Positions 1-12,125 of a stretch of 64,000 bases of DNA are shown piece by piece. Source of the stretch: Pristionchus mayeri (Eukaryota; Nematoda; Chromadorea; Rhabditida; Neodiplogasteridae). The stretch lies in the NCBI GenBank assembly GCA_036245805.1, contig BTRK01000003.1:4402001-4466000 (forward strand). The letters are read 5' to 3'. The notes beneath the pieces are model-generated. The model had not been told where the DNA came from. It made no database searches and saw only the letters and a program-made list of their open reading frames with translations. A program made the translations under genes and the position numbers. Positions within the stretch are counted from its first letter, which is position 1. The number at the start of each line of letters is the position of its first letter.

Positions 1-3000
1 TTCAATTTCTCTAGTCTCGGTTCGTCACTTTCGCGGAAAAAGTAGAGCACACCTCTGAAATTATGTAATGTGGAAATATTGAGAGAAACATCGGTTCACC
101 TGTGATAGTGAAAGTCGTGAAACTTCCTCAGCGAGCGAATTCCAGATAGATCAAACTTTTCTCCTTCCTCTTTCTTATAATTCTGGTTAAATTGATAGAC
201 GATCCATTCCCTGGACTCTTCGATGAAGTACATGGGCTCGTTTTCGAAGGGAAAGAGGTCTGAGGTTTTGAGCTGACAAGGAATCGTTCTGACATGATAT
301 AAAATAAGTAATAAACCTCATTTATTTCCTCCATATGAACTTCGACACTTTGAACCGATACTTTGAAGAAACGAACGTTCTGGAAAAGATTTTTTTTATG
401 ATTGAAAGTAAAAATACAAACCTTTCCTCGCGCTGCGGAAAAGTATGCGTCATTTCCGATAGTTCCTTTGAAGGAACAGTCGTACTCTCCTTGTAAAAGA
501 ATCAAATCAATATTGATGCATTTGTCTCTGAAAAAAATGTCTAACAATGAGAGGCCGCGAGGTTATCTTGGAGTTTCCAAACAACTTAGTGCATTTGAAC
601 GAGGAGACAATTCTAAGAACAGTTGATGTTTTCAAACTTGCTAAAGACTCATGTGGAGTTCTGGGTGGTAGTGAAATTTCGGAATATAGCCTCAGAAATT
701 ACCTACATTAGACAGTTCTCCACTACGATCACAGACCTCCACATGAGTCCTCAGCAATTTCGAAAACATCTAATGTTCTTAGAATTTTCTAGAATTCTCT
801 TTTGACTGCGCTAGGTCTCGTTTGGAAACTCCAAGATGACCTCGCCTCTCCTTTAAGAGACCTTCCACGAGAAAACGTAGCTTTTGGGAGCGGTCGGCGG
901 ATGACTTTTTGTGCAACCCCCCCTCAATCTTTTGCTGGTGAAGTTCCCATACCAAGTGCTGATATTTGGCCCAATATGAACACCTATGGTGCACTTTCCG
1001 AAAAATGCCAGAAGGCCCAAAAAAATTCGAAAATTTCAATTTTCTTGAAAATACGATCTTATAGGTTTTTCAGGTGTATTTTTCAATGAAAATGACGAAA
1101 AAGATAGTTAGAAAGTCCGCAGACATCGATAAAGAATCGAAAACGGCGATTTTTGTCGTTTTTGGCCGTTCTGAAAAATTTTGTTAGCTATGTGCAAAAG
1201 TTAGTGATACTTTCAGATTCTACGTGAAAAACCACACCACAGGTCAAGATTTCGCGAAAAGTTGTTCATGTGCTCGAGAGATATGGTTCTTAGAATAATA
1301 CCCTCTCCAAGGTCAGAGCTGGTGAACCCAACTTAGATAAGTTGGTTGTGTGTTCGTAGGTACTGTTTTCACGTTTCAATTTTATTTTTATAGCATGTTT
1401 ATCAAATTAGAACGTTGGGAAAGCAAGGTCAAGCATTGGTTTTCGTTTTTCAAAAAAAAATCTGGATTTTACGAATTTCATTTGTCGAGGTTCATAATCA
1501 CAGTATATTTAGGTTAACGATTGACATCGGCATTATCAAACATGATATCAAAACATGATACAACATCATATATGTTCATTCTAAACACTCTCCGACCATA
1601 CTGAAGGCAATTTGACAGTTAGGGAATCCGAAAATGCGAGAAATTGCTATTTTTGGCCGAATTTTATGAGTTTGAGGTGTGGTAACTGACGAAATTCAGG
1701 TTCAAACACATGATTTTGTACTTAGATTAGCTAATTATATCGAATATTACAAATTTCGATCTTTGTGCGATCAATGTTGGAAAAAAACAAAAATTTCCAA
1801 AAATTTCAGTCAACCATCGAAAATTGATGATTTACATTTTTCGTTCTTTATGTTATAAGTACATTGCCAATTGTTTCGTATGAGGAGTTTAGCAAATATA
1901 CGTTGAATATATCGTGAACCTGAAATTCGTCAGTTACCATACCTCAAATTCATAAAATTTGGCCAAAAATAGCAATTTCTCGCATTTTCGGATTCCCTAA
2001 CTGTCAAATTGCCTTCAGTATGGTCGGAGAGTGTTTAGAATGAACATATACGATGTTGCAAATTGTTTCGATATCATGTTTGATAATGCCGAGGTCAATC
2101 GTTAACATAAATATATTGTGATTAATAAACCTCGAAAAATGAAATTCGTGAAATCCAGATTTTTTTGAAAAACGAAAACCAATGCTTGACCTTGCTTTGC
2201 CAACGTTCTAATTTTATAAATATGCTATAAAAATAAAATTGAAACGTGAAAACAGTACCTACGAACACACAACCAATTTATCTAAGTTGGGTTCACCAGC
2301 TATGACCTTGGAGAGTGTATTATTCTAAGAACCATATCTGTCGAGCACATGAACAAGTTTTTGCGAAATTTTAAGATATGGTGTAGTTTTTCACGTAGAA
2401 TCTGAAAGTATCACTAACTTTTGCACATAGCTAACAAAATTTTTCAGAACGGCCAAAAAAAACGACGAAAATAGCCGTTTTCGATTCTTTATCGATGTCT
2501 CTGGACTTTCTAACTATCCTTTTCGTTATTTTCATCGAAAAATACACCAGAAAAACCTATAATATCGTACTTTCAAGAAAATTGAAATTTTCGAATTTTT
2601 TTGGGCCTGATCTGGCATTTTTCGGAAAGTGCACCATAGGTGTTCATATTGGGCCAAATATCAGCACTTGGTATGGGAACTTCACCAGCAAAAGATTGAG
2701 GGGGTTCCAAAAAAGTCATCCGTGGGGTTCCTACGTTTTCTGGTGGAAGGTCTCTTTTATGAAAGCGTATTGTTCGCCATTGTCCAGGTCATAAAACACA
2801 ATCGTGAAAAAAACCTAATAATTTATCAGAACTCACTCTTGCATTGCAAATAGCTCGAACGGCTTCGTATTGTCAAAGTATAGAATGGATCCTTGAAAAA
2901 AATGGTAATTCTTAAGTAGAAGCGAATTTGCTTACCATCTTCTAGTTGGATGCATACATACAATTTTGCAAGCTTCTCACGCTCTTGGAATTTTAAAGTA

Positions 3001-6000
3001 CCTTTCGCGCAATGAAGGGCACTGATTTTGCTCTGAAGTATTATAATTTTTAAAAAAAAATCATGAATCTTGAATAAGCTAAACCTGGATAAGCTGATTT
3101 TTGAGATTGTCAATTTCCAACACTGCCTCAATTTTAGATGACTCCGTTGCCTCCTTAGTGTGTTCGATTAGCTCAGTCCGCAACTGAAATAGATATCAAT
3201 AGTCAAGAGTAAAAAGAGGAATAAGTTTTCAAAAGATTTATATGCTTTACTCAATACATCTTCATAATAAGGGTTTAAATTTTCAGGTCATTTTTAGTCT
3301 TTATCGGGTAGGTTTCATCTGAGTTACATAGTTGACAAGCTCTTGAACTATGTAGAGTACCTACCCGAAAAAAGGGGTGCAAAATGGCCTGAAAAATAAA
3401 ACCCTATTCTTAACCAACTTGAATGATCTCTTTTTCTTGTCGTTCGATTTCAGCTCGCATCTGCTCATTCTCATCTAGCAGCTTGGTATTGTTTGACTCA
3501 AATTCATGCCCTTTCGCGATGCCAGTGATATCCAATTGTAACTGAATTGAAAAATATTTCATTCACAACAATGCATTTGTATTTGTATAAATGTCAAGAT
3601 AATATGATACAGTAGCGGTCAAAAGTTTACGTAACTTTTTTACATTTTTTCTTTAACTTTCGGCCCACGAAAGACATTATTCAGATATTGAGGTGTGGTG
3701 AAGGAATTCTATTGGAGATTACGTCTATGATAGGGAGGTATGACTTAAGAGACGAGAAATCCTTCACGACGGATGACTTTTATACCGCCCTCAATATTTT
3801 GCTGGTGAAGTTCTCATACCAAGTGCTGATATTTGGCCTAATATGAACGGTTCTGGTGCACTTTCTGAAAAATGCCAGACCGGGCATAAAAAAAGTCGAT
3901 ATTTTCAAGTTATAAAAAAAAGTACGTTCTTATAGGTTTTTTCTGGTGTATTTTTTCATAAAAACAACGAAAAAGATAGTTTGGAAGCCATGAAACATCG
4001 ATAAAATGATAAAAACGGCAATTATCGTCGTTTTTTCGCGCCAGTGAAAATTTTTTCTTCACCTTTGCAGCTGAAATTGTTAAATTCTGATTCTACGTGC
4101 AAAACTATGATTCAAATTACCGAAAAATTGACTTGTTTAGCCAATTTCGAAGTGAACTGCGTTCAATTCATGTCCAATTGATTTTAAAAGATTATAAAAT
4201 TAACGTGAGACTCGTAACAAAGCATATTAACATCAGTTTGGACCGTTGTTAATCGCAAATAACTACTGATATATCTGTCAAAACATGAAAATTCGAAAAT
4301 CGAAAAATGTCATTTTGAGAACCAATGCTCAAATAGTCCACGAAACGTTCTGAAAGTGATATTTCATCAATATTATTGTGTTTAAAACTCAAAAATGACA
4401 CAAAACTTGTTAAAACTTGATCAAATGGTATGGATGAAAATGTGCATACTACGAGTCGGCTTCAGTCTTTTGCATGGCGTTTTCGGGTGGCCCTTTCGAT
4501 TTGAGCCAAAATTGAATTCCTAGTGTAGTTTTGCACGTTGGATCAGAATTTAACAGTCTCAGCTGCAAAGGTGAAGAGAAAATTTTCACGGGCGCGATAA
4601 AACGACGAAAATTGCCGTTTTTGACATTTTATCGATGTTCCGTGGCTTCCAAACTATCTTTTTCATTGTTTTTATGAAAAACTACACTAAAAAAATCCTA
4701 TAAGAACGTACTGTTTTATAACTTGAAAATATCGACATTTTTTAGGCCCGGTCTGGAATTTTTCGGAAAGTGCACCAGAACCGTTCATATTGGGCCAATA
4801 TCAGCACTTGGTATGAGAACTTCACCAGGAAGATATTGAAGGTGGTTGCAAAAAAAGTCATCCGTCGACCCCTCCCAAAAGCTACGTTTTCTCGTGGAAT
4901 GTATCTTAATCGCATAGTGATGACGCAATCGAAATGTACTTTTTTCAAACAGGCGTTATTCTTACATGGAATTTTTCCTACTCACCAAACTTTCTGAGGT
5001 TGGAGTCTAGTATGAGTAGACACGGCAAGCTCCACCCACTTTCACTGGACACCTTTTGCTCGAAAGTGAGATTTGGAATCAACAAGCTTCATTCGCAACC
5101 AAATCGCTCGATCAAAAAAGAATTCGGAAGCTCTTTCCATTCCCTTTCAACTGACCCCTGTCCCGCTGGAAAAAGTTTTCCTTTAGTAGGTCAGCATACG
5201 ATAATTATGTTGCAAAAAAGGTGAAAAATGCTCGTTTGGCGCTCCTATTGCACGTACATATCTGGGACAACGCTTGGTTGATAGCCTATCGATAGCCTAG
5301 CGCCTCTATCAAGAAAAATCTAAAAAATATTCTTTCCTTGATTTGTTGTTTAAAAAAACCAGTTTGCCTAGTACTGCTTTAGTGGAGAGACCCGAGCGAA
5401 ATTCCGCCCCTCTCCTCCCTCTCTCTCGCCTTTCTCTCACCCGGCGTGACTAGAGAGCGGCAGTATATACGTAAGAGCGCGAGTGTCGTCTCGTTCGTCT
5501 CGCCTGACAGGGGTGAGACACAACCGGGAAAGGGCGAAGCTCTGCCCATTTTTTTTGGAGATTTGACTGAGAAGGGGGGTCGGTGTTAGCTCCGCCCTTC
5601 CTTCTCTCGTCTCGTTTTTCAGCATCTCTCCGTTGGCAGCTTTTCAAGCATTTCTGAGTTATAACTCGACTCAGAAATGAGATATCGACAAACAGTCAAA
5701 AGTATGACTTTATTGGGTCCCTTGCGATCAATTTGCTTTTCAAACAGGCGTTATTCATGGTATAGATGGAATAGCTATATTTCTGCAATACCCGTTGTGG
5801 TCCCTAAGTATGAGGCCTACTCAGGAAAAAAAAATGGGATCCCTGCTTTGTTGCACCTTGGCTGCATCCTTGCTGCAAAAAGTGGATCGGAAATATAGAT
5901 CTCGGTTTCTAGGCAAGCTAGAGGCTCGATTAAAGCATCGAAATGATCGCCATCATGGATCCAGATGATCGGGGGGGGGGGGGGGGTGACAAAAGAGCAA

Positions 6001-8532
6001 CCGACAAAAGAGCAACGGGGCGCCGTTCGCTGGGGAGTCGAAGTAGGAACTTGGGAGTTGTTGCATTGCCACTAATATGCTCACCACTACACCACCCTGT
6101 TTAGATCCTGTAGCTAGGCGATCATGAGTTTTACTCCATATCTATGTATAGGGGGGTTCATGGTCTAAAATTGAGTGTTTGGGCGGAAATTGATGGCTAG
6201 ACAAGCTTAAAATACCGTAACCAATCGATACCCATGATACTCGGTTACAGTAGATTCTGGGGTAATGTAATATTGAGTGGTTACGGTATTTGAAGTTGGT
6301 ATATCCATCAATTTCCGCCCAAATTCTTAAGTTTAGACCATGAACCACTATACATAGATATGGAGTAAAACTTAAGATCGCCTAGCTACAGGATTTAAAC
6401 AAGGTGGTGTAGTGGTGGGCATACTAGTGGCGATGCAACAACTCCCAAGTTCCTACTTCGACTCCGCAGCGAATGGCGTCCCGTTGCTCTTTTGTCGGTT
6501 GCTCTTTTGTCACCCCCCCCCCCCAGATGATCCTGAGAATATGAAAACAATATCTCTTTTTACATGACATATCATGACCCGTTTTTGGGGGTTCACAACT
6601 TTTTGGGAAAATTTTATAAAATTCTGGTTTTAGCGTAGGCATTTTCAAAATGTATTTAAGAACAGATTCCCAACTTTTTTAGAACGTTTGCATAATGTTT
6701 TTGCCCGCGGCGATCGATTTACGGAGGTATACTTGGGTCATTTTTGCACTTCATTTTCCCGCCTAAAGGGGCGTGGCCTCGAATTTTGACCCGAGTATAC
6801 CTCCGTAAATCGATCGCCGCGGCCCTAATTTTTCAGCAAGGCTGCAGCAAAGGTGCGACCAAGCAGCAGCCCAATTTTTTTCCAGACTAGGCCTCATACT
6901 AGAATCCAACCTCAGAAAGTTTGGTGAGCAGGAAAAATTCCTTGTAAGAATAACACCTGTTTGAAAAAGTACATTTCGATTGCGACATCACTACGTAATG
7001 ACTATGCGATTACGTCATACCCCAATATCACAGTCGTAATCTCCAATGGATTTGGTACGCCACGCCTCAATATCAGAATGATGTCTTTCGTGGGCGGAAA
7101 GTTAAAGAAAAAATAAAAAAAGTGACGTAAACCTTTGACCGCTACTGTATTTCATGTCCGAATATAATCTCACATATTGATCAACTGACCTTTGCGATTT
7201 CCTCCAGAATTAGAATAGTGTCGGTCCTCTTCTGTAATAAGACCGTAATCGTCGTCGTGTAATAAGACCGTAATCGTGAAATTTTGATGCATTTTAATCA
7301 ATTTTTTTTTAATTTTAGAAGTTTTGTCTTATCAGTGTCTCTCAGTATCTGGCAAGAAGTTTTGAAAGTAAAATTCCATTAAATGCATACCTCAAAGTAG
7401 ATTTCCGGAATCTGCCCGTAGACAACGTTCGTGGCAATAGCTGATAAACTCGACTTGCGAAATTCGAAAGCAACGCCGTCTGCGGTTTCCGAAGTTTTCC
7501 CTCCAGATCCAAGTATTGTGACATTTATACTTAATGAAGTATTATTGAATTCTATAAACTTCAGAACATTCACGTATTTTTGAAAATTTTCATGAAGTAT
7601 ATAATATATTAAAGAAGGGGTAACACGAAAGAATGTTTGGGAGTCCCACAACGAAGATATTGCTCTCGCAAAGGGAAATTGTAACGAAATTACCCCACTT
7701 CGGATAAATTGATCCATAATCGGGCTAATGCCTTCTATTACCCGCAGTAGGGGCACATGAAACTATGTTTTCGTGTTACTCCTTCTTTATGTGATGATTT
7801 ACAACACCTAGAAAATATCACCTTGTATTGATGGAAATCGTATACCACGTGTTTGAAATAATCTTAACTGATTGATCGAATAAAATAGGAGCTAAGGATC
7901 CCTTAGATATCGTATCGAAGGTTCTCTGAAATTGAGCAGAAATTGATTCGATATTTATTTTCTAAGAAAGAATCTGATTATTGGGGGGTTGGGGTGACCT
8001 CGTGCTTAGAACTCGAGGGTTGCGAATAAAGTGAATTAATAATGAGAAAAATCTCGAGAAACGTCGTATAACATTTTTAGAAATCGTTTCATTATAGAGA
8101 ACATTAGTATAGAGAACATTCCAAAAAAAAATTCTATGAAATTCCTCATCGAGTGAGTATCAAATTCTCGTAGGGAAAGATAAATGATTGATTGTTGTTT
8201 TTTGTTGTCACGTTCAATTCCTATTTTTTAAATCGAAATTGTCACAAATACCTCGGTCGATGTTGCTATTTCGACTCTTTCCGACTCATTTCCATCTATC
8301 AGACGGAAAATTTTCGCACTTTAAAGTGTATTATGTTTCGATCTCATTCTGTTGAATACCTCACTGATTTTAATTCGCCGCCACCAAACAGACCGATTCC
8401 GATAAGATTGATGTCACAAACAGTCTTAAACTGAAAATCAAACTTTGAAAGTTAATTTGTTCAATGGAAAATAACCTGAATTGCTTGGCAACCACTTCCG
8501 TAACTCTGATACCAGGTGTCTGATTTTGCATT
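1..8532 (-). CDS. PHR-like domain / coiled-coil protein, left mirror copy, cut by the window edge
   Basis: Mirror image of the gene at 15.8-26.1 kb. Corresponding exons, read on the minus strand: 8476-8532, 8360-8430, 8252-8318 (PHR front), 7391-7593 (PHR end), 7190-7231, 3419-3541, 3085-3183, 2936-3032, 2837-2891 (coiled coil), 422-527, 317-379, 100-272 and 1-54, where the window ends. Every exon I measured has the same length as its partner in the right arm, splice sites included, so the duplication is recent or the copies are being homogenised. The first PHR exon reads NAKSDTWYQSYGSGCQAIQ. One clear lesion: about 113 bases present in the right arm (17882-17994, including the conserved IYIRAK stretch) are absent here, at a junction near 7697. 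If that stretch is coding, this copy is damaged in or next to its PHR domain. The two copies are transcribed away from each other. Confidence 0.55.
853..2759. repeat. Foldback element, TTAAGAGACC family (left)
   Basis: About 1.9 kb long, nearly perfect palindrome with centre near 1805; no coding frame. Ends TTAAGAGACCTTCCACGAGA and complement. Lies in the intron between the coiled-coil exons and the C-terminal exons of the left PHR gene. Confidence 0.85.
3744..4910. repeat. Foldback element, 1.2 kb (left), inside composite Tc
   Basis: Palindrome with centre near 4330. Its arms share GTTCTCATACCAAGTGCTGA and other stretches with the 1.9 kb TTAAGAGACC foldbacks, so it is a shorter relative. 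Confidence 0.8.
5390..5660. other. GC-rich patch with hairpins and a T run (left); copy at 20020-20290
   Basis: A stretch clearly richer in G and C than its surroundings, with many CTCTC/GAGAG runs. It contains two compact hairpins (GTCTCGCC...GGGTGAGAC and GGGCGAAGCTCTGCCC) followed by eight T at about 5550. This could be a small pol III RNA or just a fragment of a promoter-like repeat. The right-arm copy has only six A/T at the same point. Confidence 0.25.
5971..6524. repeat. Palindrome capped by polyG and polyC (left)
   Basis: Starts with 16 G, then TGACAAAAGAGCAACCGACA, and ends with the complement and 12 C. The centre is near 6250. Arms contain ACCACTACACCACC and TTTCCGCCCAAATTCT. No coding frame. 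Confidence 0.85.
6704..6825. repeat. Short GC-rich hairpin element (copy 1)
   Basis: Arms of about 40 bases, GCGGCGATCGATTTACGGAG then GTATAC(T)TGGGTCA, nearly perfectly complementary around a loop of about 45 bases. Found again at 18864-18985 and 11211-11308. Confidence 0.8.
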
Positions 8533-8827
8533 CTGAAACAGCATCACTGATAATGTGGTTATGCGCTAATCACAGGCAGTGAGCAGGAAGACATGCAAAA
8601 TGAGATTTGCAGTGTCGTTTTGCAGACTTCGCGGTACAACAAGTTGTTTATCTTACGCGTTCAAACCTGCGAACAGTCGAGCACGGGACAGTTATGCTGT
8701 TCGGATCATTTGACATTTCCGCGGGAACCTTAAAAACGGATCGTAATCACCGATTGCGAAATTGTAAAAAAACATTTGAATACTTTGTTTTTAATTTTTG
8801 ATAGTGTAGGCTTCTACGCTATAAGTA

Positions 8828-10086
8828 AGGGTGTTTCAAAATTATTGAGACTCGAATTTTCCAACAGCTCTCTTTCAAAGCGAACATCTAGGCCCTCATG
8901 TTTCTACATCACGTAGACCAGCACTAGAGCTATTAATTATAAAAATAATTTTGACTGGCATCACTAGTTATTTTTGTTATAGTTATTCAAAGCAGACTAT
9001 TTCGGATATCGGATCGCCGCAGCATTTTTCGACTTTGTTTGGCTACAGATATTAAACTATCCGTGACTCAGCTCTCCAACTAAGAACGGTTGCACTACAT
9101 TAACGGAACTACATAATAATATTGTTAGTTTTAGTGTCAGATTCCAAAGCACGGAGAACCAAGCCTATTTCTCAAACACTGAATATTCCATTTTCACCGA
9201 GATTTTGAAATTTTCGACTTTGTAATGTGTTATATTTCTCTCATACCAAAGTCGAATTCCATTGTTGGGTATATTGTTGGGTATAGCCACATATACTCAA
9301 GTACTTTACAATTTTGCAGTTGAAATGGAGCGAATGGATGTAAATTTTTAGGGATGACTAATAAAGTCGCCAGATCGAAGTCTTTCATAGTTATTCAAAT
9401 ATCAAGATTTGATGGCCGGTTCTTGATTAGGCAACCAGTCCCTAATGAACATAAACTATTATTAAATATTATAATTACAAAATTTGATTGCCGGCTATGC
9501 ATATTTTGAACGGCTGATTTTTGACCCTGAAGAAGTTGAAACCGCGGCCCTGCTAATTGCCTCCACTGAATGAATCAATCGTATTCCGTCCAACCTTTAC
9601 CAAACAGTCTCTAATTTTAAGATGGTGATGCATTGAAGTAGATGATTATTATCCCAAAGTATCAATGATCTGACATGTGTTGCAGAGCTTTTGAATCGGT
9701 TGAAAGATCTGTCAGATGCACAAGTAATTGCAACTCTTTCCGACGTTCAGATGAGCCACATAAAAGAGAGAGCCGCTAGTCCTGCATCTACCTAATAGCA
9801 CTGAACATGCATATCCTAAATATGTTGTTACTTGATTGGTAGCTTTGCTTAATTCAAGAAATCAGGCCAAACACTAATGTCCCACATTGATGAGACATCT
9901 CGGAATCGGCTATTATTATTTTTCGGGGATACAATTATGCCACTAGTAGGCCGATTGGCACGAAACTTCTACTGTAGTGAGGGTACTAGTCCTTCGTAAG
10001 AATACTCGTATTAGATGTATCAACTATCACTCTAAAGTTCTAAGCTATGCAAAACACGAGAGTCTCAATAATTTTGAAACACCCTG
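8828..10086. mobile_element. Tc1/mariner-like element with TA target site, decayed
   Basis: Ends are AGGGTGTTTCAAAATTATTG and its complement ...GAAACACCCTG, flanked by TA at 8826-8827 and 10087-10088. The block B right copy near 30430 has the uninterrupted sequence, so the insertion is defined by an empty allele. About 1.26 kb. No transposase frame survives; the only protein-like stretch is a frame of about 49 residues at 9650-9800 (LLNRLKDLSDAQVIATLSDV), which I do not recognise. Confidence 0.8.
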
Positions 10087-10782
10087 TATATCAAATTATT
10101 GCAGTGTCTGGCAAGAATTAATGTAAGTTAAATTCCAGTAAATGAATACCTCAAAGTAGATTTCCGGAATCTGCCCATAATGAACAGACGTGCCAAAAGA
10201 TAATTTCGAATCGCGAAATTCGAAATTAACGCCGTGTACGGTCACATAATTTCTCCCGCAATTTCCAATTATGGTAACATCTTGACTAAATGAGTTAATA
10301 TTGAACACTATGACTTTGAGAAAATTTTTTTAAAATTATCATGGTATATAATATATTAAGTGATAATCTACAATACGTAGAAATTATCACCTTGTATTGA
10401 TGGAAATCGTATACCACGTGTTTGAAATAATCTTAACTGATTGATCGAATACAATAGGAGCTAAGGATCCCTTAGATAGCGTATCGAAGGATTTCTGAAA
10501 TTGAGTTTTTTTTATTTATCTTCTAAGAAAGAATCTTATTATTGGGGGGGGGGGGTGACCTCGCGCTTCGAATGATTCGAGGGTTGCAAATAAAGTGAAT
10601 GTTTTTAGAAACATCCGATTCATATTAAAATAACATTTTTAAAGTAATCGTTTCATGTTTTTTTTCGATCTAGAGGGGCAGCCTAACACAGTAGAATAGA
10701 GAACATTCCAAAAATTGATTGTATTAGAATGATAAGAATTTTTTTAGAATTTTCTGAAATTCCATCATCTCAACTTCACGTT

Positions 10783-11639
10783 GAGAACGATGACGCAATC
10801 GAACAGTACTTTTTCAACCAGGCATTATTCTTACATGGATTTTTTCCTACTCGTCGAACTTTCTGAGGTTGGAGACTTGTATGAGGTCTACTCAGAAAAT
10901 AAATTTGTGGTTGCTACTCGGTCGCATCTTTGCAGCAGCTTCGCTGCAAAAACAGGGTCGCAAATTTATAACTCGGCTTCTAGACGAGCTAGAGACTCGT
11001 TCAAAGCATCAAACTGATCGCCATCATGATTCCAGATGATCCTGGGAATATGGCATCGATAACTCATCATTTGCCCTCAGGGCACGAAAAAATGACTTTT
11101 TCAGGTGACCCATTTTTGGACATTTCAAAATTCTGTTTTTTGCGTAGGCATGTTCAAAATGTATTAAAGAACTGATTCCCAACTTTTTAAATTGTTTCGA
11201 TAACTTTCCTGCCCGCGGCGATCGATTTACGAAGGTATACTCGGGTCATAATTCGAGGACACGCCCTCTTTGACCCGAGTATACCTCCGTAAATCGATCG
11301 CCGCTGGCCGGAAAGTTTTTTGCAGCAAGGCTGCTGCAAAGATGCGACCGAGTAGCAACCCCAAATTTTTTTTCTGAGTAGGCCTCATACAACTCTCCAA
11401 CCTCAGAAAGTTTTGCAATCTGGAAAAAATCCATGTAAGAATAATGGCTGGTTGAAAAAGTACACTTTGATTGCCTCATCACTACGCAAAGGCTAGGCGA
11501 TTTCGTCATACACCAATATGATACGCATAATCTCCGATGGGTTTGGTATAGAACCTCTCAGTTCCAGAATGATGCCTTTCGAAAGCAAAAAAGCTACAGC
11601 ATTTTCAAAAAAGTGGCTCTATACTTTCCGGCGCTACTG
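10783..11639. mobile_element. Truncated Tc1-like MITE (left copy)
   Basis: Relative of the element at 28728-29352. The end at 11639 (CCGGCGCTACTG then TA) is intact. The other end is missing: the core at 10783 is fused directly to flanking sequence. It contains a GC-rich hairpin at 11211-11308 that the right copy lacks. Confidence 0.6.
11211..11308. repeat. Short GC-rich hairpin element (copy 3)
   Basis: Same arms as 6704-6825 with a shorter loop, inside the truncated Tc MITE of block B left. The right copy of block B lacks it. Confidence 0.75.
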
Positions 11640-11640
11640 T

Positions 11641-12125
11641 AGGTGGGTATGAACCATTTTTATTTCATTGGTGTGTAGTGCACAATGACCACTATTCATA
11701 ATAAAAAAATTAAAAAAAATTAAAATACGTTTTTTGAGATAAATGCAAAAATGTACGAAAATTTCAAAATAAACTCAGTTCACGATAGTGATATTCTACA
11801 ATACCCCGCAATTGTGAAATTTCAAAAATACGAATATCGGGGATCTGAAAGCATGTGGTGCTTTCAGATCTTCATCGCACATGTGGTGTAGCACTATTTC
11901 ATGTGGAATCTGCAATCTCCGAGCTGTGAAGGGGCATGCCATGAAAGAAAGTTCTGGGTTACTGTAGAATATCATTATCGTGAACTGAGTTTATTTCGAA
12001 ATTTTCGTACATTTTTGTATTTTCTCAAAAAAAACGTATTTTTAATTTTTTTTTCTTTTTTATTATAAATAGTGCTCTTTGAGCACTACACACCAATGAA
12101 TTAAAAATGGTTCATACCCACCCAT
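11641..12125. repeat. Palindrome GGTGGGTATGAACC (left)
   Basis: Ends GGTGGGTATGAACCATTTTT and complement; centre near 11880 at a run of GATCTGAAAGCA/TGCTTTCAGATC. No frame of note. Confidence 0.75.

Larger units (their letters stand above)
3610..7147. mobile_element. Composite Tc1-like element (left arm), about 3.5 kb
   Basis: Begins CAGTAGCGGTCAAAAGTTTA and ends with the complement, each flanked by TA. It lies in an intron of the left PHR gene. No transposase frame. It contains, in order, a foldback (3744-4910), a Tc-core fragment, a GC-rich patch, a polyG/polyC-capped palindrome (5971-6524), a short GC-rich hairpin (6704-6825) and a second Tc-core fragment. Confidence 0.75.
1..8690 (-). 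repeat. Block A inverted duplication, left arm
   Basis: Reverse complement of about 15640-25660. Coordinates sum to about 25660 at the outer end and about 25690 near 7.4 kb, and drop by about 1.24 kb at the mariner, so indels other than the mariner are small. The arm continues beyond the left edge of the window. It contains the left PHR/coiled-coil gene. Confidence 0.9.
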
